From contig CALXQE010000096.1 in assembly GCA_944390495.1 (NCBI GenBank), positions 24,001 through 68,136 on the forward strand: a DNA stretch of 44,136 bases. Reading direction: 5' to 3'. Below, in pieces: positions 8,821 to 17,536 of this stretch; positions within the stretch are counted from its first letter, which is position 1; the number at the start of each line of letters is the position of its first letter. Both the position numbers and the translations under genes were made by a program. Origin of the DNA: an uncultured Clostridia bacterium. Lineage in GTDB: Bacteria > Bacillota > Clostridia > UBA1381. Under the pieces are notes generated by a model. It saw only the letters and a list, made by a program, of their open reading frames with translations. It did not search any database and had not been told where the DNA came from.

Positions 8821-9033
8821 TTAAAGTGAAAAATCCTCCGGGTTAAAATCAGTTTTAAGCCGTTTCATGCGGCGTACGTGACGTTTTAAAATGTCATACT
8901 TAAACTTATCACACCCCTCTGTATTTAGAGGTATATTGACCTTTTTTAAGTCACAATACACATTATCATTTTCACTTTTATGTGCCATTTGGCACAGACC
9001 GCATATTTTATTTACATTCGGTGAGTAAATCAT
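8821..9033 (-). CDS. Small four-cysteine protein downstream of argS
   Basis: A 70-residue protein of unknown function. Its cysteines at 11, 14, 27 and 41 form CxxC-x12-C-x13-C, which suggests a bound zinc or an iron-sulfur cluster. The C-terminal third is basic (KFKYDILKRHVRRMKRLK). The ribosome binding site GGTGGAAGG stands just before the ATG, and the gene begins 23 bases after the argS stop, so it is co-transcribed with argS. I recognise no named family; similar short Cys proteins are common in Clostridia. Confidence 0.7.
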   Translation of the reverse strand: MIYSPNVNKICGLCQMAHKSENDNVYCDLKKVNIPLNTEGCDKFKYDILKRHVRRMKRLKTDFNPEDFSL

Positions 9034-9056
9034 AAGCCTTCCACCTATTTTTTTAA

Positions 9057-10757
9057 TTACATACTTTCAACAGTATCAATTCCGAGTAAATTAAGTGCCG
9101 TTTTTATAACTGTTGTTACAGCATCAACTATTGCAAGACGTGCTTTTCTTGTTTCTTCGTCCACATCGTCACGCATAATTGGATTTGTGTTGTAGAACTT
9201 ATTAAACAGCTTTGTAAGAGTTGTAACGTATCTGTTTATATAAAATGGTTCGTTTTTATCTGCTGCATCTTTAACAGCATCACCGAAAGCTCCCAAATGC
9301 TTTACAAGTGAATATGTTTCATCTGAAACAGCTTTTGAAAAATCAGCATTTTTAAAGTCAATACCATCTGCCTTTCTTAAAATGCTTCTGCCTCGTGCGT
9401 ATCCGTATTGACAGTAAGGAGCAGATTCACCCTCAAAGTCAAGCATAGTATCCCAGCTGAATATAATATCCTTTTCACGTGAATTTTTAAGGAATGTATA
9501 AAGTATTGCACCTATACCGATTTTCTTTGAAGCATCGTCAATATCGTCAATATTTGAACCGTTGTTTTTAATTATTTCTTTTGTTTTTTCTATTGATTCA
9601 TTTAAAACGTCTTCAAGGAATACAACGTCACCGTGACGTGTAGACATATTCTTTCCCGGAAGTTTTACAAGACCGAAACCAACGTGCTCACAGCCTTCGG
9701 CCCAGTCCCAGCCGGCTCTTTTCATAACAGAGAATATCTGCTTAAAATGTAGTGACTGAGGTATTCCCACAACATAGATATTTTTATAAAAATCATAAGT
9801 TCTGTGTCTGTAAAGTGCAGCTGCAATATCTCTTGTTGCATAAATTGTTGCACCGTCAGATTTAAGAATAATACATGGCGGTATATTAAGCTCTGACAGG
9901 TCAACTACCTGTGCACCGTCGCTTTCGGTAAGAAGTCCTTTATCCTTTAATATGTCAACAACTTCGTCCATCTTGTCTGAGTAGAATGCTTCGCCGTTAT
10001 ATGAATCAAATTCAACACCAAGCATATCATATACACGCTTAAACTCAACAAGACTTATATCACGGAAATATGTCCAAAGAGCAGTTGTTTCTTCGTCGCC
10101 GTCTTCAAGCTTTTTAAAGTAACCTCTTGCCTCGTCCTCAAGTTCAGGATGAATTTCTGCCTCTTCGTGGAATTTAACGTAAATTTTTAAAAGTTCGTTT
10201 ATCGGGTCTTTTTCGATAACTTCTCTGTCACCCCATTTTTTGTATGCACAAATTAGTTTACCGAACTGTGTACCCCAGTCGCCAAGGTGATTTAGTGACT
10301 TTACGTTGTAGCCTAAATGTTTATATATCTTTGCAAGTGAATTGCCGACAGCTGTTGAGAACAAATGACCGATGTGGAACGGTTTTGCAATGTTTGGTGA
10401 AGAGTATTCCACAAGAACGGTTTTTCCGTTTCCTAAATCAGATTTACCCCAATCACTGCCGCTGTTTTCTACTGCATTTATTGTTGAAGAAATAACTTTT
10501 TCACGGTTTAAAAAGAAATTTAAATATCCGCCTGTTGCCTGAGCTTTGTCGATTATTTCGTCATCTGCCAATTTTTCGGCAAGCTCCTGAGCAATTAGCG
10601 GAGGTGCTTTTCTCATAACCTTTGCAAGCGGGAAACAAGGAAATGCCAAGTCACCCATTTTTTCGTCAGGCGGTGTTTCTATTGCATTCTCAACAACTTC
10701 TCTGTCAAGGTCTGTAATATCAATTATCTTCTGTACTATATGCTCTTTAAAATCCAT
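9057..10757 (-). CDS. argS: Arginyl-tRNA synthetase
   Basis: A 566-residue class I tRNA synthetase that charges tRNA-Arg. The N-terminal Arg-specific domain (residues 1-90) precedes the catalytic core with SPNIAKPFHIGH (HIGH at 128-131). The second signature appears as GKNMSTRHG in place of KMSKS, as usual for ArgRS. A helical DALR anticodon-binding domain fills the last 130 residues or so. An AAGGAG ribosome binding site lies 8 bases before the ATG. No T-box motif was found upstream. Confidence 0.97.
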   Translation of the reverse strand: MDFKEHIVQKIIDITDLDREVVENAIETPPDEKMGDLAFPCFPLAKVMRKAPPLIAQELAEKLADDEIIDKAQATGGYLNFFLNREKVISSTINAVENSGSDWGKSDLGNGKTVLVEYSSPNIAKPFHIGHLFSTAVGNSLAKIYKHLGYNVKSLNHLGDWGTQFGKLICAYKKWGDREVIEKDPINELLKIYVKFHEEAEIHPELEDEARGYFKKLEDGDEETTALWTYFRDISLVEFKRVYDMLGVEFDSYNGEAFYSDKMDEVVDILKDKGLLTESDGAQVVDLSELNIPPCIILKSDGATIYATRDIAAALYRHRTYDFYKNIYVVGIPQSLHFKQIFSVMKRAGWDWAEGCEHVGFGLVKLPGKNMSTRHGDVVFLEDVLNESIEKTKEIIKNNGSNIDDIDDASKKIGIGAILYTFLKNSREKDIIFSWDTMLDFEGESAPYCQYGYARGRSILRKADGIDFKNADFSKAVSDETYSLVKHLGAFGDAVKDAADKNEPFYINRYVTTLTKLFNKFYNTNPIMRDDVDEETRKARLAIVDAVTTVIKTALNLLGIDTVESM

Positions 10758-10789
10758 TATATTAGCTCCTTAATACTTAATTCCACATT

Positions 10790-10818
10790 ATTATATCAAA
10801 TTAATGTCGTTTATGCAA
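10790..10818 (-). promoter_or_regulatory. Promoter for argS
   Basis: On the minus strand, TTGCAT (10818-10813) and TATAAT (10795-10790) are separated by 17 bases. The promoter lies between the terminator at 10821-10847 and the argS start, so argS appears to have its own short leader of about 25 bases. Confidence 0.7.
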
Positions 10819-10820
10819 GA

Positions 10821-10847
10821 AAAAAACCGCCATTGGCGGTTTTTTTA
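10821..10847. terminator. Bidirectional terminator behind htrA and its 3' RNA
   Basis: The stem AAAAAACCGCC/GGCGGTTTTTT has a 3-base loop and T runs in both directions. On the minus strand it is the first convincing terminator after htrA, so the htrA message or a separate RNA would end here. Confidence 0.9.
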
Positions 10848-11049
10848 AAACAAATACATTTGGGGGAGTAAATGTTTTTGGGGGGAGTTATCACAACTTG
10901 TATAAAGATGTAATAAATTTATAGAAACAAATATCTGTGTAGATATTTGTATCTTTTGGGGGGACCCTTGCCTTGGGGGAGGCAAGGGCATATGAAAAAA
11001 AGGATGGTATCGACTGTTTAAAAACAGTCGTCAATTAAAACTGGAATGC
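10848..11049 (-). ncRNA. Candidate structured C-rich RNA downstream of htrA
   Basis: About 200 bases without a convincing gene. Read on the minus strand it holds: a 9-bp hairpin (11030-11011, CGACTGTTT arms); an 8-bp perfect hairpin presenting TCCCCCAA in its loop (10988-10965, CCCTTGCC arms); a further TCCCCCC (10964-10958); a 10-bp hairpin (10950-10927, ACAAATATCT arms); two more C tracts (10886-10880 and 10867-10862); and then the terminator. Repeated UCCCCC in loops and single strands resembles C-rich regulatory RNAs of Gram-positives, which pair with Shine-Dalgarno sequences. It could be an htrA 3' UTR, a processed sRNA, or an attenuator for argS. No promoter of its own was identified. 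Confidence 0.45.
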
Positions 11050-12285
11050 TTAGTTAGTTTTATCCGCAACGTTTTCCATTAGACGGACCTGAACCTCCAT
11101 GGTTTCGCCGTCACGTAAAATCTTAAAGGTCAGATAGTCGCCTGCCTTTTTCTGATCGCGGATTTCGTTTACTTCATCGGCAGTAGATACTTTTTGTCCG
11201 TCAACCTCTAAAATCATATCGTTGACTTTAAGTCCTGCCTCCTCTGCACCGCTGCCTTCAGACACTGCTGCTATAAACAAACCATAACCGGTATCTTTAA
11301 TTGAAATACCTACAAGCGGTCTGCCTGTAACATAGCCTGTTGACATTAAATCGTCAATTATAGGTTTAGCTTCTGAGATAGCTATTGCAAATCCCATACC
11401 TTCAACACCTGTTGTTGACAATTTTACGGAGTTAATACCTATAACTTCACCATATTGATTAATAAGTGCACCGCCGCTGTTACCTGAATTAATTGCGGCA
11501 TCTGTCTGCAATAGGTTATAGGTTCTGTTATCTATTGTCATTGTTCTGTTTACAGCACTTATAATTCCTGCTGTAACAGAACCGGAAAATTCCTGTCCTA
11601 ATGGGTTACCGATAGCAACTGCTGTTTCACCAACCTGAACGGTTGTTGAATCACCCAAAGTTGCAGCTGTAAGCTTTGTATCGCCCGGATCAATCTTTAG
11701 CACTGCAAGGTCTGTTTGAGTATCTTGACCTACAAGCGTTGCACTAAATTCTTCACCGGTATTTAAAATTACTGATATTTCAGATGCACCGTCAATAACA
11801 TGTTGGTTTGTTACGATATATCCATCTTCTTTGAAGATTATACCTGAACCACTGCCCTGTTCAACAGTTTCGCCGCTTTGTGTAGGATCGCTTGAGTAGT
11901 AATATCTTCCGGTAAACGGGTCATAATACTTTTGAGGGGAAAGTGTTGTTTTGTTTATAACACCTACTACACTCGGACCAACTTTTGTGGCAATTTCCGG
12001 TATTGTAAGAACTTGTTTACCATTGTTGTAAGCTGTAAGCTGTGCATTTGAAGTTGTATTTGAATCAGTTTGAGCCATTTGTGCTGCTTGATTGGAAGCA
12101 CCGACTGACTGATTGTTGTCTTTCATCGTAAAGTACATGCCTGTACCGAACACTGCTGCTGTAAATACGCTTGCTGCAAGTGCTGAACATACGGCTGTTA
12201 GAACAATATGCGGTTTCTTTTCTTTTTTCGGTTTTTCATTGTAAATAATTAAATCAGTTGATTCTGTATAAGGGTATTTTTTCAT
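11050..12285 (-). CDS. htrA: Membrane-anchored HtrA/DegP-type serine protease
   Basis: A 411-residue surface protease for misfolded exported proteins. A basic N-terminus is followed by one membrane helix (about 27-50) and a Ser/Thr/Gln/Asn-rich linker. The trypsin-like domain has the triad His162 (TNQHVIDG), Asp192 (TDLAVLK) and Ser270 (GNSGGAL). One PDZ domain fills about 310-400 (SEGSGAEEAGLKVNDMILEVDG). There is an AGGAGG ribosome binding site before the ATG. No clear -35/-10 pair or CssR site was found. Confidence 0.95.
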   Translation of the reverse strand: MKKYPYTESTDLIIYNEKPKKEKKPHIVLTAVCSALAASVFTAAVFGTGMYFTMKDNNQSVGASNQAAQMAQTDSNTTSNAQLTAYNNGKQVLTIPEIATKVGPSVVGVINKTTLSPQKYYDPFTGRYYYSSDPTQSGETVEQGSGSGIIFKEDGYIVTNQHVIDGASEISVILNTGEEFSATLVGQDTQTDLAVLKIDPGDTKLTAATLGDSTTVQVGETAVAIGNPLGQEFSGSVTAGIISAVNRTMTIDNRTYNLLQTDAAINSGNSGGALINQYGEVIGINSVKLSTTGVEGMGFAIAISEAKPIIDDLMSTGYVTGRPLVGISIKDTGYGLFIAAVSEGSGAEEAGLKVNDMILEVDGQKVSTADEVNEIRDQKKAGDYLTFKILRDGETMEVQVRLMENVADKTN

Positions 12286-12446
12286 TTTAGGTCATCCTCC
12301 TGTCCCTTATAATAATTATTGTCAATTCATTTCTCTTTCATACTGTTATCTTTACTGTGATTATATCTTACAATACACTTTTGACACTGGTATGAATTAA
12401 ATGTAAACAGAAATGGTTTATTTTATGAACAAATTGTGAACAACTA

Positions 12447-12475
12447 TTGACAAATAAACATAATAAAGGTAAAAT
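12447..12475 (+). promoter_or_regulatory. Sigma-A promoter for the polA-znuACB-zur operon
   Basis: TTGACA at 12447-12452 and TAAAAT at 12470-12475 have a 17-base spacer. Transcription should begin near 12482, at the edge of the palindrome described next. Confidence 0.85.
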
Positions 12476-12480
12476 AAATT

Positions 12481-12503
12481 TAATTGCGAATAATTCGCAA
12501 TTA
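12481..12503 (+). promoter_or_regulatory. Perfect 11-1-11 palindrome, probable Zur operator
   Basis: The sequence is perfectly symmetric about base 12492. Its core TGCGAAT-A-ATTCGCA has the 7-1-7 form of Fur-family operators (Bacillus Zur TCGTAAT-N-ATTACGA, Fur TGATAAT-N-ATTATCA), keeping the inner AAT-N-ATT. It overlaps the expected transcription start of an operon that ends with zinc uptake genes and a Fur-family regulator, so autoregulated repression by zinc is the natural reading. It could also form an mRNA hairpin. Confidence 0.65.
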
Positions 12504-12519
12504 GAACGGAGGTATAAGT

Positions 12520-15123
12520 GTGAAAAAGTTACTTATAATCGACTCAAACAGTATTTTAAACCGTGCATTTTACGGCGTCAGGTATTTATCTGCAAAAGAC
12601 GGTACACCGACTAATGCAATATACGGATTTTTAAATATACTATTAAAATTAATAAAAGAACAAAAGCCGGATTATATTTGTGCGGCATTTGACGTTAAAG
12701 CTCCGACTTTTCGTCATAAGCAATATGAAGGATATAAGGCACAGCGTAAACCTATGCCTGAGGGACTTTCGGTGCAGATGCCTCTTGCAAAGGACGTTTT
12801 AGGGGCTATGAATGTGACTATACTTGAAAAAGAGGGTTACGAAGCAGACGATATAATAGGTACTGTTGCTAAGATATGTGAAGAAAGTGATATAAGCTGT
12901 TTTATTGCAACAGGTGATAAGGACGATTTACAGCTTGCAAGTGATAAAACAAAGGTAATATTAACTGTTACAAAGTCAGGATATAACGAAACAATTATAT
13001 ATGATGATAAGGCCGTAAAGGAAAAATATAATGTTACTCCTAAGGAATTTATTGATGTTAAAGCACTTATGGGTGACCCGTCGGATAATATACCGGGAGT
13101 TAAGGGCATTGGTGAAAAAACGGCAATGAGCCTTATCGAAAAACATCATAGCATTGAATATATATATGACCATATTGATGAAATAGGTTTAAAGGGAGCA
13201 ATGCTTCAAAAATTAAAGGACGGACGTGATATGGCGTTTATGTCAAAGGAACTTGCAACAATAGATATAAATGTTCCGATTGAATTTAATAAAGAGGATT
13301 GTATATTTACCGATTTTTCATCATGCGGTGAACTTTACGATATTTTAAAAAGGCTTGAACTTAACAGTATTATAAAGAAACTTGATTTATCTGCCGGCGA
13401 TTCGGAAAATACGGAAGAGGATATTTTTAAGGATTTTTCTTATAAAATTGGCGGGTTGGATTTATCAAAGCTTGAAAACGGCGATGCAGTTACGGTATTT
13501 ATTGATTTTAGCGGTAATGGTGTATCAACTGTTACGGTGGGAATTGGAAACGAAGCCTTTATAATAGAGGACAGTAATGAAATTAAAAGCTTTCTTGAAA
13601 ACGAAAAAATCAAAAAAATTATGTTTGACGCAAAGGAAAGCATTGTAAAGTTAAAGGGTAATATAAAAAATATATGCGATGACACGGCAATAAGTGCATA
13701 TCTTGTAGACCCTGCAAGAAGTGAGTACACAATAGAAAAACTTACATCGCAGTATTTTGGCATTGAGATTGAAAAACCGCAGGATAAACAGCTTTCACTT
13801 CTTGACGATGATGAGGGTAACAGAGGTGAATATACTGCAAAATGTGCAGTTGCACTTGGAAAACTTAACGAAAAAATACAGGAAAAAATAAAGGAAAACG
13901 GACAGGAAAAACTGTATCGTGAAATAGAACTTCCGCTTGTTACGGTACTTGCACATATTGAGATGAATGGTTTTTTGGTAGACGATAATCAGTTAAAGGA
14001 ATTTACCGATAAATTAGCCGAAAAAATAGATGTGCTTACAAAGGAGATATATTTACTTTCAGGTGAGGAATTTAACATTAATTCACCTAAACAGCTTGGC
14101 GTAATTCTGTTTGAAAAACTTTCTTTAAAGCCTGTAAAGAAAACAAAAACGGGATATGCAACAAATGCAGATGTGCTTGATAAGTTAAAGGATAAACACC
14201 CGATAATAAATCTTATTACGGAGTATCGTCAGCTTTCAAAGCTTAAAAGTACCTATTGTGACGGACTTAGTGCAGTGGTTAATCCGAAAACCCATAGGAT
14301 ACATTCTGTATTTACACAGACAGTTACTGTTACAGGACGTCTTTCATCAACAGAACCTAATCTTCAAAATATACCTACGAGAACTGAGATTGGCCGTGAA
14401 ATAAGAAAGATGTTTGTAGCACCTGAGGATTATTTGCTTGTAGATGCGGATTATTCACAGATTGAACTTAGAGTGCTTGCACATATTGCAGAAGATGAAA
14501 CAATGATAAATGCTTTTAAAAACGGCGAGGATATTCATGCCGTTACGGCGTCGCAGGTGCTTGGCATTCCCCTTAGCGAAGTTACAAAGGAACAGCGTTC
14601 AAGTGCAAAGGCTGTAAATTTCGGAATAGTTTACGGTATAGGTGAGTTTTCACTGTCACAGGATTTGCATATAAGCGTAAAAGAGGCAAAGGCATATATT
14701 GACGGTTATCTTGAAAAGTATCACGGTGTCAGAAATTATATGGAAACTATTAAGGAACAGGCGAAAAAGGACGGATATGTAAAAACACTCATGAATAGAA
14801 TACGATACATTCCTGAACTTAAATCACCGAATTTTAATATACGTCAGTTTGGTGAACGTGTGGCACTTAATACACCGATACAGGGTACGGCGGCTGACAT
14901 TATAAAACTTGCAATGGTAAGGGTGGATAACAGGCTTATAAACGAGGGATTAAAATCACGTCTTATACTTCAGGTACACGATGAACTTATTGTTGAAGCA
15001 CATAAGGATGAGGTTGACATTGTTAAAAAGATTTTGTCAGAGGAAATGCAGGGAGCTATGGAGCTTAAAGTTCCGCTTAAAGTTGATATGTCAGTAGGTA
15101 AGAGTTGGTTTGAAGCTAAATAA
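12520..15123 (+). CDS. polA: DNA polymerase I
   Basis: An 867-residue repair/replication polymerase. The 5' nuclease domain spans about 1-290 (DSNSILNRAFYG, GDKDDLQL, and the helix-hairpin GDPSDNIPGVKGIGEKTA). A 3'-5' exonuclease-like domain covers about 310-460, where the DxE metal site is replaced (FIDFSGNG), so proofreading is probably absent. The polymerase domain has VDADYSQIELR near 645, the O-helix RSSAKAVNFGIVYG, and QVHDELI near 820. The start is a GTG at 12520, placed by GGAGG at 12508-12512. znuA follows after 18 bases with no terminator, so polA is the first gene of the zinc operon. Confidence 0.96.
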   Translation: MKKLLIIDSNSILNRAFYGVRYLSAKDGTPTNAIYGFLNILLKLIKEQKPDYICAAFDVKAPTFRHKQYEGYKAQRKPMPEGLSVQMPLAKDVLGAMNVTILEKEGYEADDIIGTVAKICEESDISCFIATGDKDDLQLASDKTKVILTVTKSGYNETIIYDDKAVKEKYNVTPKEFIDVKALMGDPSDNIPGVKGIGEKTAMSLIEKHHSIEYIYDHIDEIGLKGAMLQKLKDGRDMAFMSKELATIDINVPIEFNKEDCIFTDFSSCGELYDILKRLELNSIIKKLDLSAGDSENTEEDIFKDFSYKIGGLDLSKLENGDAVTVFIDFSGNGVSTVTVGIGNEAFIIEDSNEIKSFLENEKIKKIMFDAKESIVKLKGNIKNICDDTAISAYLVDPARSEYTIEKLTSQYFGIEIEKPQDKQLSLLDDDEGNRGEYTAKCAVALGKLNEKIQEKIKENGQEKLYREIELPLVTVLAHIEMNGFLVDDNQLKEFTDKLAEKIDVLTKEIYLLSGEEFNINSPKQLGVILFEKLSLKPVKKTKTGYATNADVLDKLKDKHPIINLITEYRQLSKLKSTYCDGLSAVVNPKTHRIHSVFTQTVTVTGRLSSTEPNLQNIPTRTEIGREIRKMFVAPEDYLLVDADYSQIELRVLAHIAEDETMINAFKNGEDIHAVTASQVLGIPLSEVTKEQRSSAKAVNFGIVYGIGEFSLSQDLHISVKEAKAYIDGYLEKYHGVRNYMETIKEQAKKDGYVKTLMNRIRYIPELKSPNFNIRQFGERVALNTPIQGTAADIIKLAMVRVDNRLINEGLKSRLILQVHDELIVEAHKDEVDIVKKILSEEMQGAMELKVPLKVDMSVGKSWFEAK

Positions 15124-15141
15124 AACAGAGAGGAATATTTT

Positions 15142-15990
15142 ATGAAAAAAATTATAATATTTATGACAGCTATGTTGATGGCTGTTATGATGACGTCATG
15201 CGGAAGTGAAACAGCAGACAGTGGCAAACTAAAGGTATATACATCATTTTACGCAATGTATGATTTTGCAAAAACAGTCGGCGGTGATGATATTGAACTT
15301 ACTAATATTGTACCCGCAGGCGGTGAAGCACATCATTTTGAACCGTCAGCGGCGGATATGGCAAAATTATCAGAATGTGATGTGTTTATATACAGCGGCA
15401 ACGGTATGGAGGAGTGGGCAGAAGATATTGCCTCAACACTTCCTGAAAGCGTAAAGGTAGTTGAAACTTCAAAGGGACTTAGCGTAGATGAAAGTGATCC
15501 ACATGTATGGCTAAGCATTGAAAATGCAAAATCACAGATAGATGCAATATGCAGTGCGTTTTCAGAATCAGACAGTGAAAATGCAGAAAACTATATTAAA
15601 CGTACAGATGAATATAAAACAAAGCTTGACCTTTTAGACGAGGAATATAAAAACGCAGGACTAAGCGGCAAAAAACTGTTTGTTACTCACGGTGCATACG
15701 GGTATTTGTGCCGTGACTACGGAATGGAACAGGTTGCCCTTGAAGGTGTACAGGGTGAAAGCGACCCGTCACCGTCACAGATGGCACAGGTGGTTGACAT
15801 GATTAAAGTAGATGGTGCAAAGGGTATATTCTATGATCCAAACGGCAGTGATAAGACTGCGGCGGCGGTGGCAGATGAAGCAGGTGTTTTATCCCTTGAA
15901 CTTTGTACCTTTGAAACAGACTCAGAAAACAGAGATTATTTAACAGTTATGAACGCCAATCTTCAGGAACTTAAAAAGGGTTTGATATAA
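15142..15990 (+). CDS. znuA: Zinc ABC transporter substrate-binding lipoprotein ZnuA
   Basis: A 282-residue cluster A-I metal-binding lipoprotein whose signal ends with the Cys at residue 20 (MMTSC). Likely metal ligands are His64 (HHFEP), His121 (DPHVW), His183 (THGAYGYL) and Asp232 (YDPNGSDKTA). Three His plus one Asp is the zinc pattern; manganese proteins have Glu at the third place. There is no His-rich loop. It captures zinc outside the membrane for ZnuCB. Its stop overlaps the znuC start (TAATG). Confidence 0.9.
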   Translation: MKKIIIFMTAMLMAVMMTSCGSETADSGKLKVYTSFYAMYDFAKTVGGDDIELTNIVPAGGEAHHFEPSAADMAKLSECDVFIYSGNGMEEWAEDIASTLPESVKVVETSKGLSVDESDPHVWLSIENAKSQIDAICSAFSESDSENAENYIKRTDEYKTKLDLLDEEYKNAGLSGKKLFVTHGAYGYLCRDYGMEQVALEGVQGESDPSPSQMAQVVDMIKVDGAKGIFYDPNGSDKTAAAVADEAGVLSLELCTFETDSENRDYLTVMNANLQELKKGLI

Positions 15991-16730
15991 TGGATAATGA
16001 GATTTTAAATGTTAAAAATTTATATTTTGACTACACCGATACATCTGTACTTCGTGATGTAAGTTTCACTTTGAAAAAGGGTGATTTTTTAGGGATAATA
16101 GGTGCTAACGGTGCAGGTAAAAGTACACTTATTAAAATAATTTTAAAAATACTTCCATTTAACAGGGGAGAAATAAATCTTTTTGGTGAGGATTTATCAA
16201 AATTTAAGGATAATTTTAAAATAGGATATGTTTCACAAAAGGCGAATTCCTTTAACAGTGACTTTCCGGCAACTGTCAGGGAAGTAGTTATGGCAAATCT
16301 TTACAGCCGTAAGGGACTATTTAAAAGATATACAAAAGAAGACAACGAAAAACTTAAAAAGGTTCTTGATAAGGTCGGTATGGCAGGCTTTGAAAACAAA
16401 CTTATAGGAAAACTTTCAGGCGGTCAGCAGCAGAGGATATTTATTGCAAGAGCATTAATATCAGAGCCGGAGCTTTTACTGATGGATGAACCGACTGTCG
16501 GAGTTGATGCAAAATCAGTAAAACAAATTATGGATATTATATGCGAGCTTAATAAACAGGGAATGACAATTATAATGACAAATCACGATACACCGGAACT
16601 TGTCAGAGTGTCAAATAAGCTTTTAATTTTCTGTGAACACGGTAACGGTGAATTTGTAAGCCGAAATGACCTTACAGTAGCAGAAGTTAATGATATATTT
16701 GCCGGAAAGAGGGTGCATCATCATGCTTGA
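15990..16730 (+). CDS. znuC: Zinc ABC transporter ATP-binding protein ZnuC
   Basis: A 246-residue ATPase with Walker A GANGAGKST near 37-45, Q-loop GYVSQKANSF, signature LSGGQQQR, Walker B LLLMDEP and an H-loop TNHD. The C-terminus ends in a small His cluster (VHHHA), which may sense or bind metal. The start overlaps the znuA stop and the end overlaps znuB by 8 bases. Confidence 0.93.
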   Translation: MDNEILNVKNLYFDYTDTSVLRDVSFTLKKGDFLGIIGANGAGKSTLIKIILKILPFNRGEINLFGEDLSKFKDNFKIGYVSQKANSFNSDFPATVREVVMANLYSRKGLFKRYTKEDNEKLKKVLDKVGMAGFENKLIGKLSGGQQQRIFIARALISEPELLLMDEPTVGVDAKSVKQIMDIICELNKQGMTIIMTNHDTPELVRVSNKLLIFCEHGNGEFVSRNDLTVAEVNDIFAGKRVHHHA

Positions 16731-17532
16731 GATTTTTCAGTACGGTTTTATGCAAAAAGCTTTTTTGGTAGCTGTTATTATAGCTGTCATAGCACCTTGT
16801 ATCGGTACACCGATAGTATTAAAACGTCTTTCTGCCATAGGTGACGCAACATCACATTCAGCCCTTGCCGGAATAGCTTTTGGATTGCTTTTGGGTATAA
16901 ACCCTATTTTAGGAGCGGTAATATTTTCAGTAATAGCAGTGTTTGGAATTGAACTTTTAAGGCGGGTATTCGGTAAGTATTCCGAAATTGCAACAGTTGT
17001 CGTTATGTCGGCAGGTATCGGTCTTACGGCTGTTTTGTCAGGGTATATTACAAAGGGCTCAAGTAATCTAAACAGCTTCCTTTTCGGTTCTATTGTAGCT
17101 ATTTCTGATTTTGAAATGTACCTTACAATAGTTTTGGGAGTAATTGTTATGGTGGTTTCAATGCTCCTTTATAAAGAGCTGTTCTTTGTTACATTTGATG
17201 AAGAAGCATCAAAACTTGCGGGAGTACCTGTTGGAGCAATTAATATGATTACTATGGTACTTACTGCGGTTACTGTATCGGTTGCGTCAAGAATTGTTGG
17301 GGCACTTATGATTTCGTCGCTTATTGTAATACCTGTTGCATCGGCGATGATGATTGCTAAAAGCTATAAACAAACTATTTTATTAGCGGTACTTTTTGCA
17401 GAATTATTTACTATTGCAGGACTGTTTATGTCCTATTATATACCTGATTTGCGTCCGGGTGGAACAATCGTTCTTTTAGGTGTTATTTTCCTTGTTATAC
17501 TAAGTGTCATAACAGGCAAAAGGAGAAGGTGA
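16723..17532 (+). CDS. znuB: Zinc ABC transporter permease ZnuB
   Basis: A 269-residue ABC-3 family permease with about eight hydrophobic helices; the family signature region GDATSHSALAGIAFG is near 35-50. I take the ATG at 16723 (MLEIFQYGF), with GAGGGTG 7 bases upstream, not an in-frame ATG 33 bases earlier that would add a non-hydrophobic extension. The start overlaps the end of znuC, and zur follows after 4 bases. Confidence 0.92.
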   Translation: MLEIFQYGFMQKAFLVAVIIAVIAPCIGTPIVLKRLSAIGDATSHSALAGIAFGLLLGINPILGAVIFSVIAVFGIELLRRVFGKYSEIATVVVMSAGIGLTAVLSGYITKGSSNLNSFLFGSIVAISDFEMYLTIVLGVIVMVVSMLLYKELFFVTFDEEASKLAGVPVGAINMITMVLTAVTVSVASRIVGALMISSLIVIPVASAMMIAKSYKQTILLAVLFAELFTIAGLFMSYYIPDLRPGGTIVLLGVIFLVILSVITGKRRR

Positions 17533-17536
17533 TAGA

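Noticed and set aside
10861-10980. G-quadruplex on the plus strand from the four GGGGG runs
   Set aside because: The runs come as two pairs about 70 bases apart with loops of a dozen or more bases, so a single stable four-run quadruplex is unlikely; the C-rich minus-strand RNA reading explains them better.
11011-11030. Terminator directly behind htrA
   Set aside because: The GACTGTTT hairpin is perfect, but no T run follows it directly on the minus strand; the first T's come after an unpaired stretch of about ten bases.
10758-11049. T-box riboswitch for argS
   Set aside because: A terminator lies upstream of argS, but the T-box core (AGGGTGGNACCGCG-like) is absent, and a promoter stands between that terminator and the gene.
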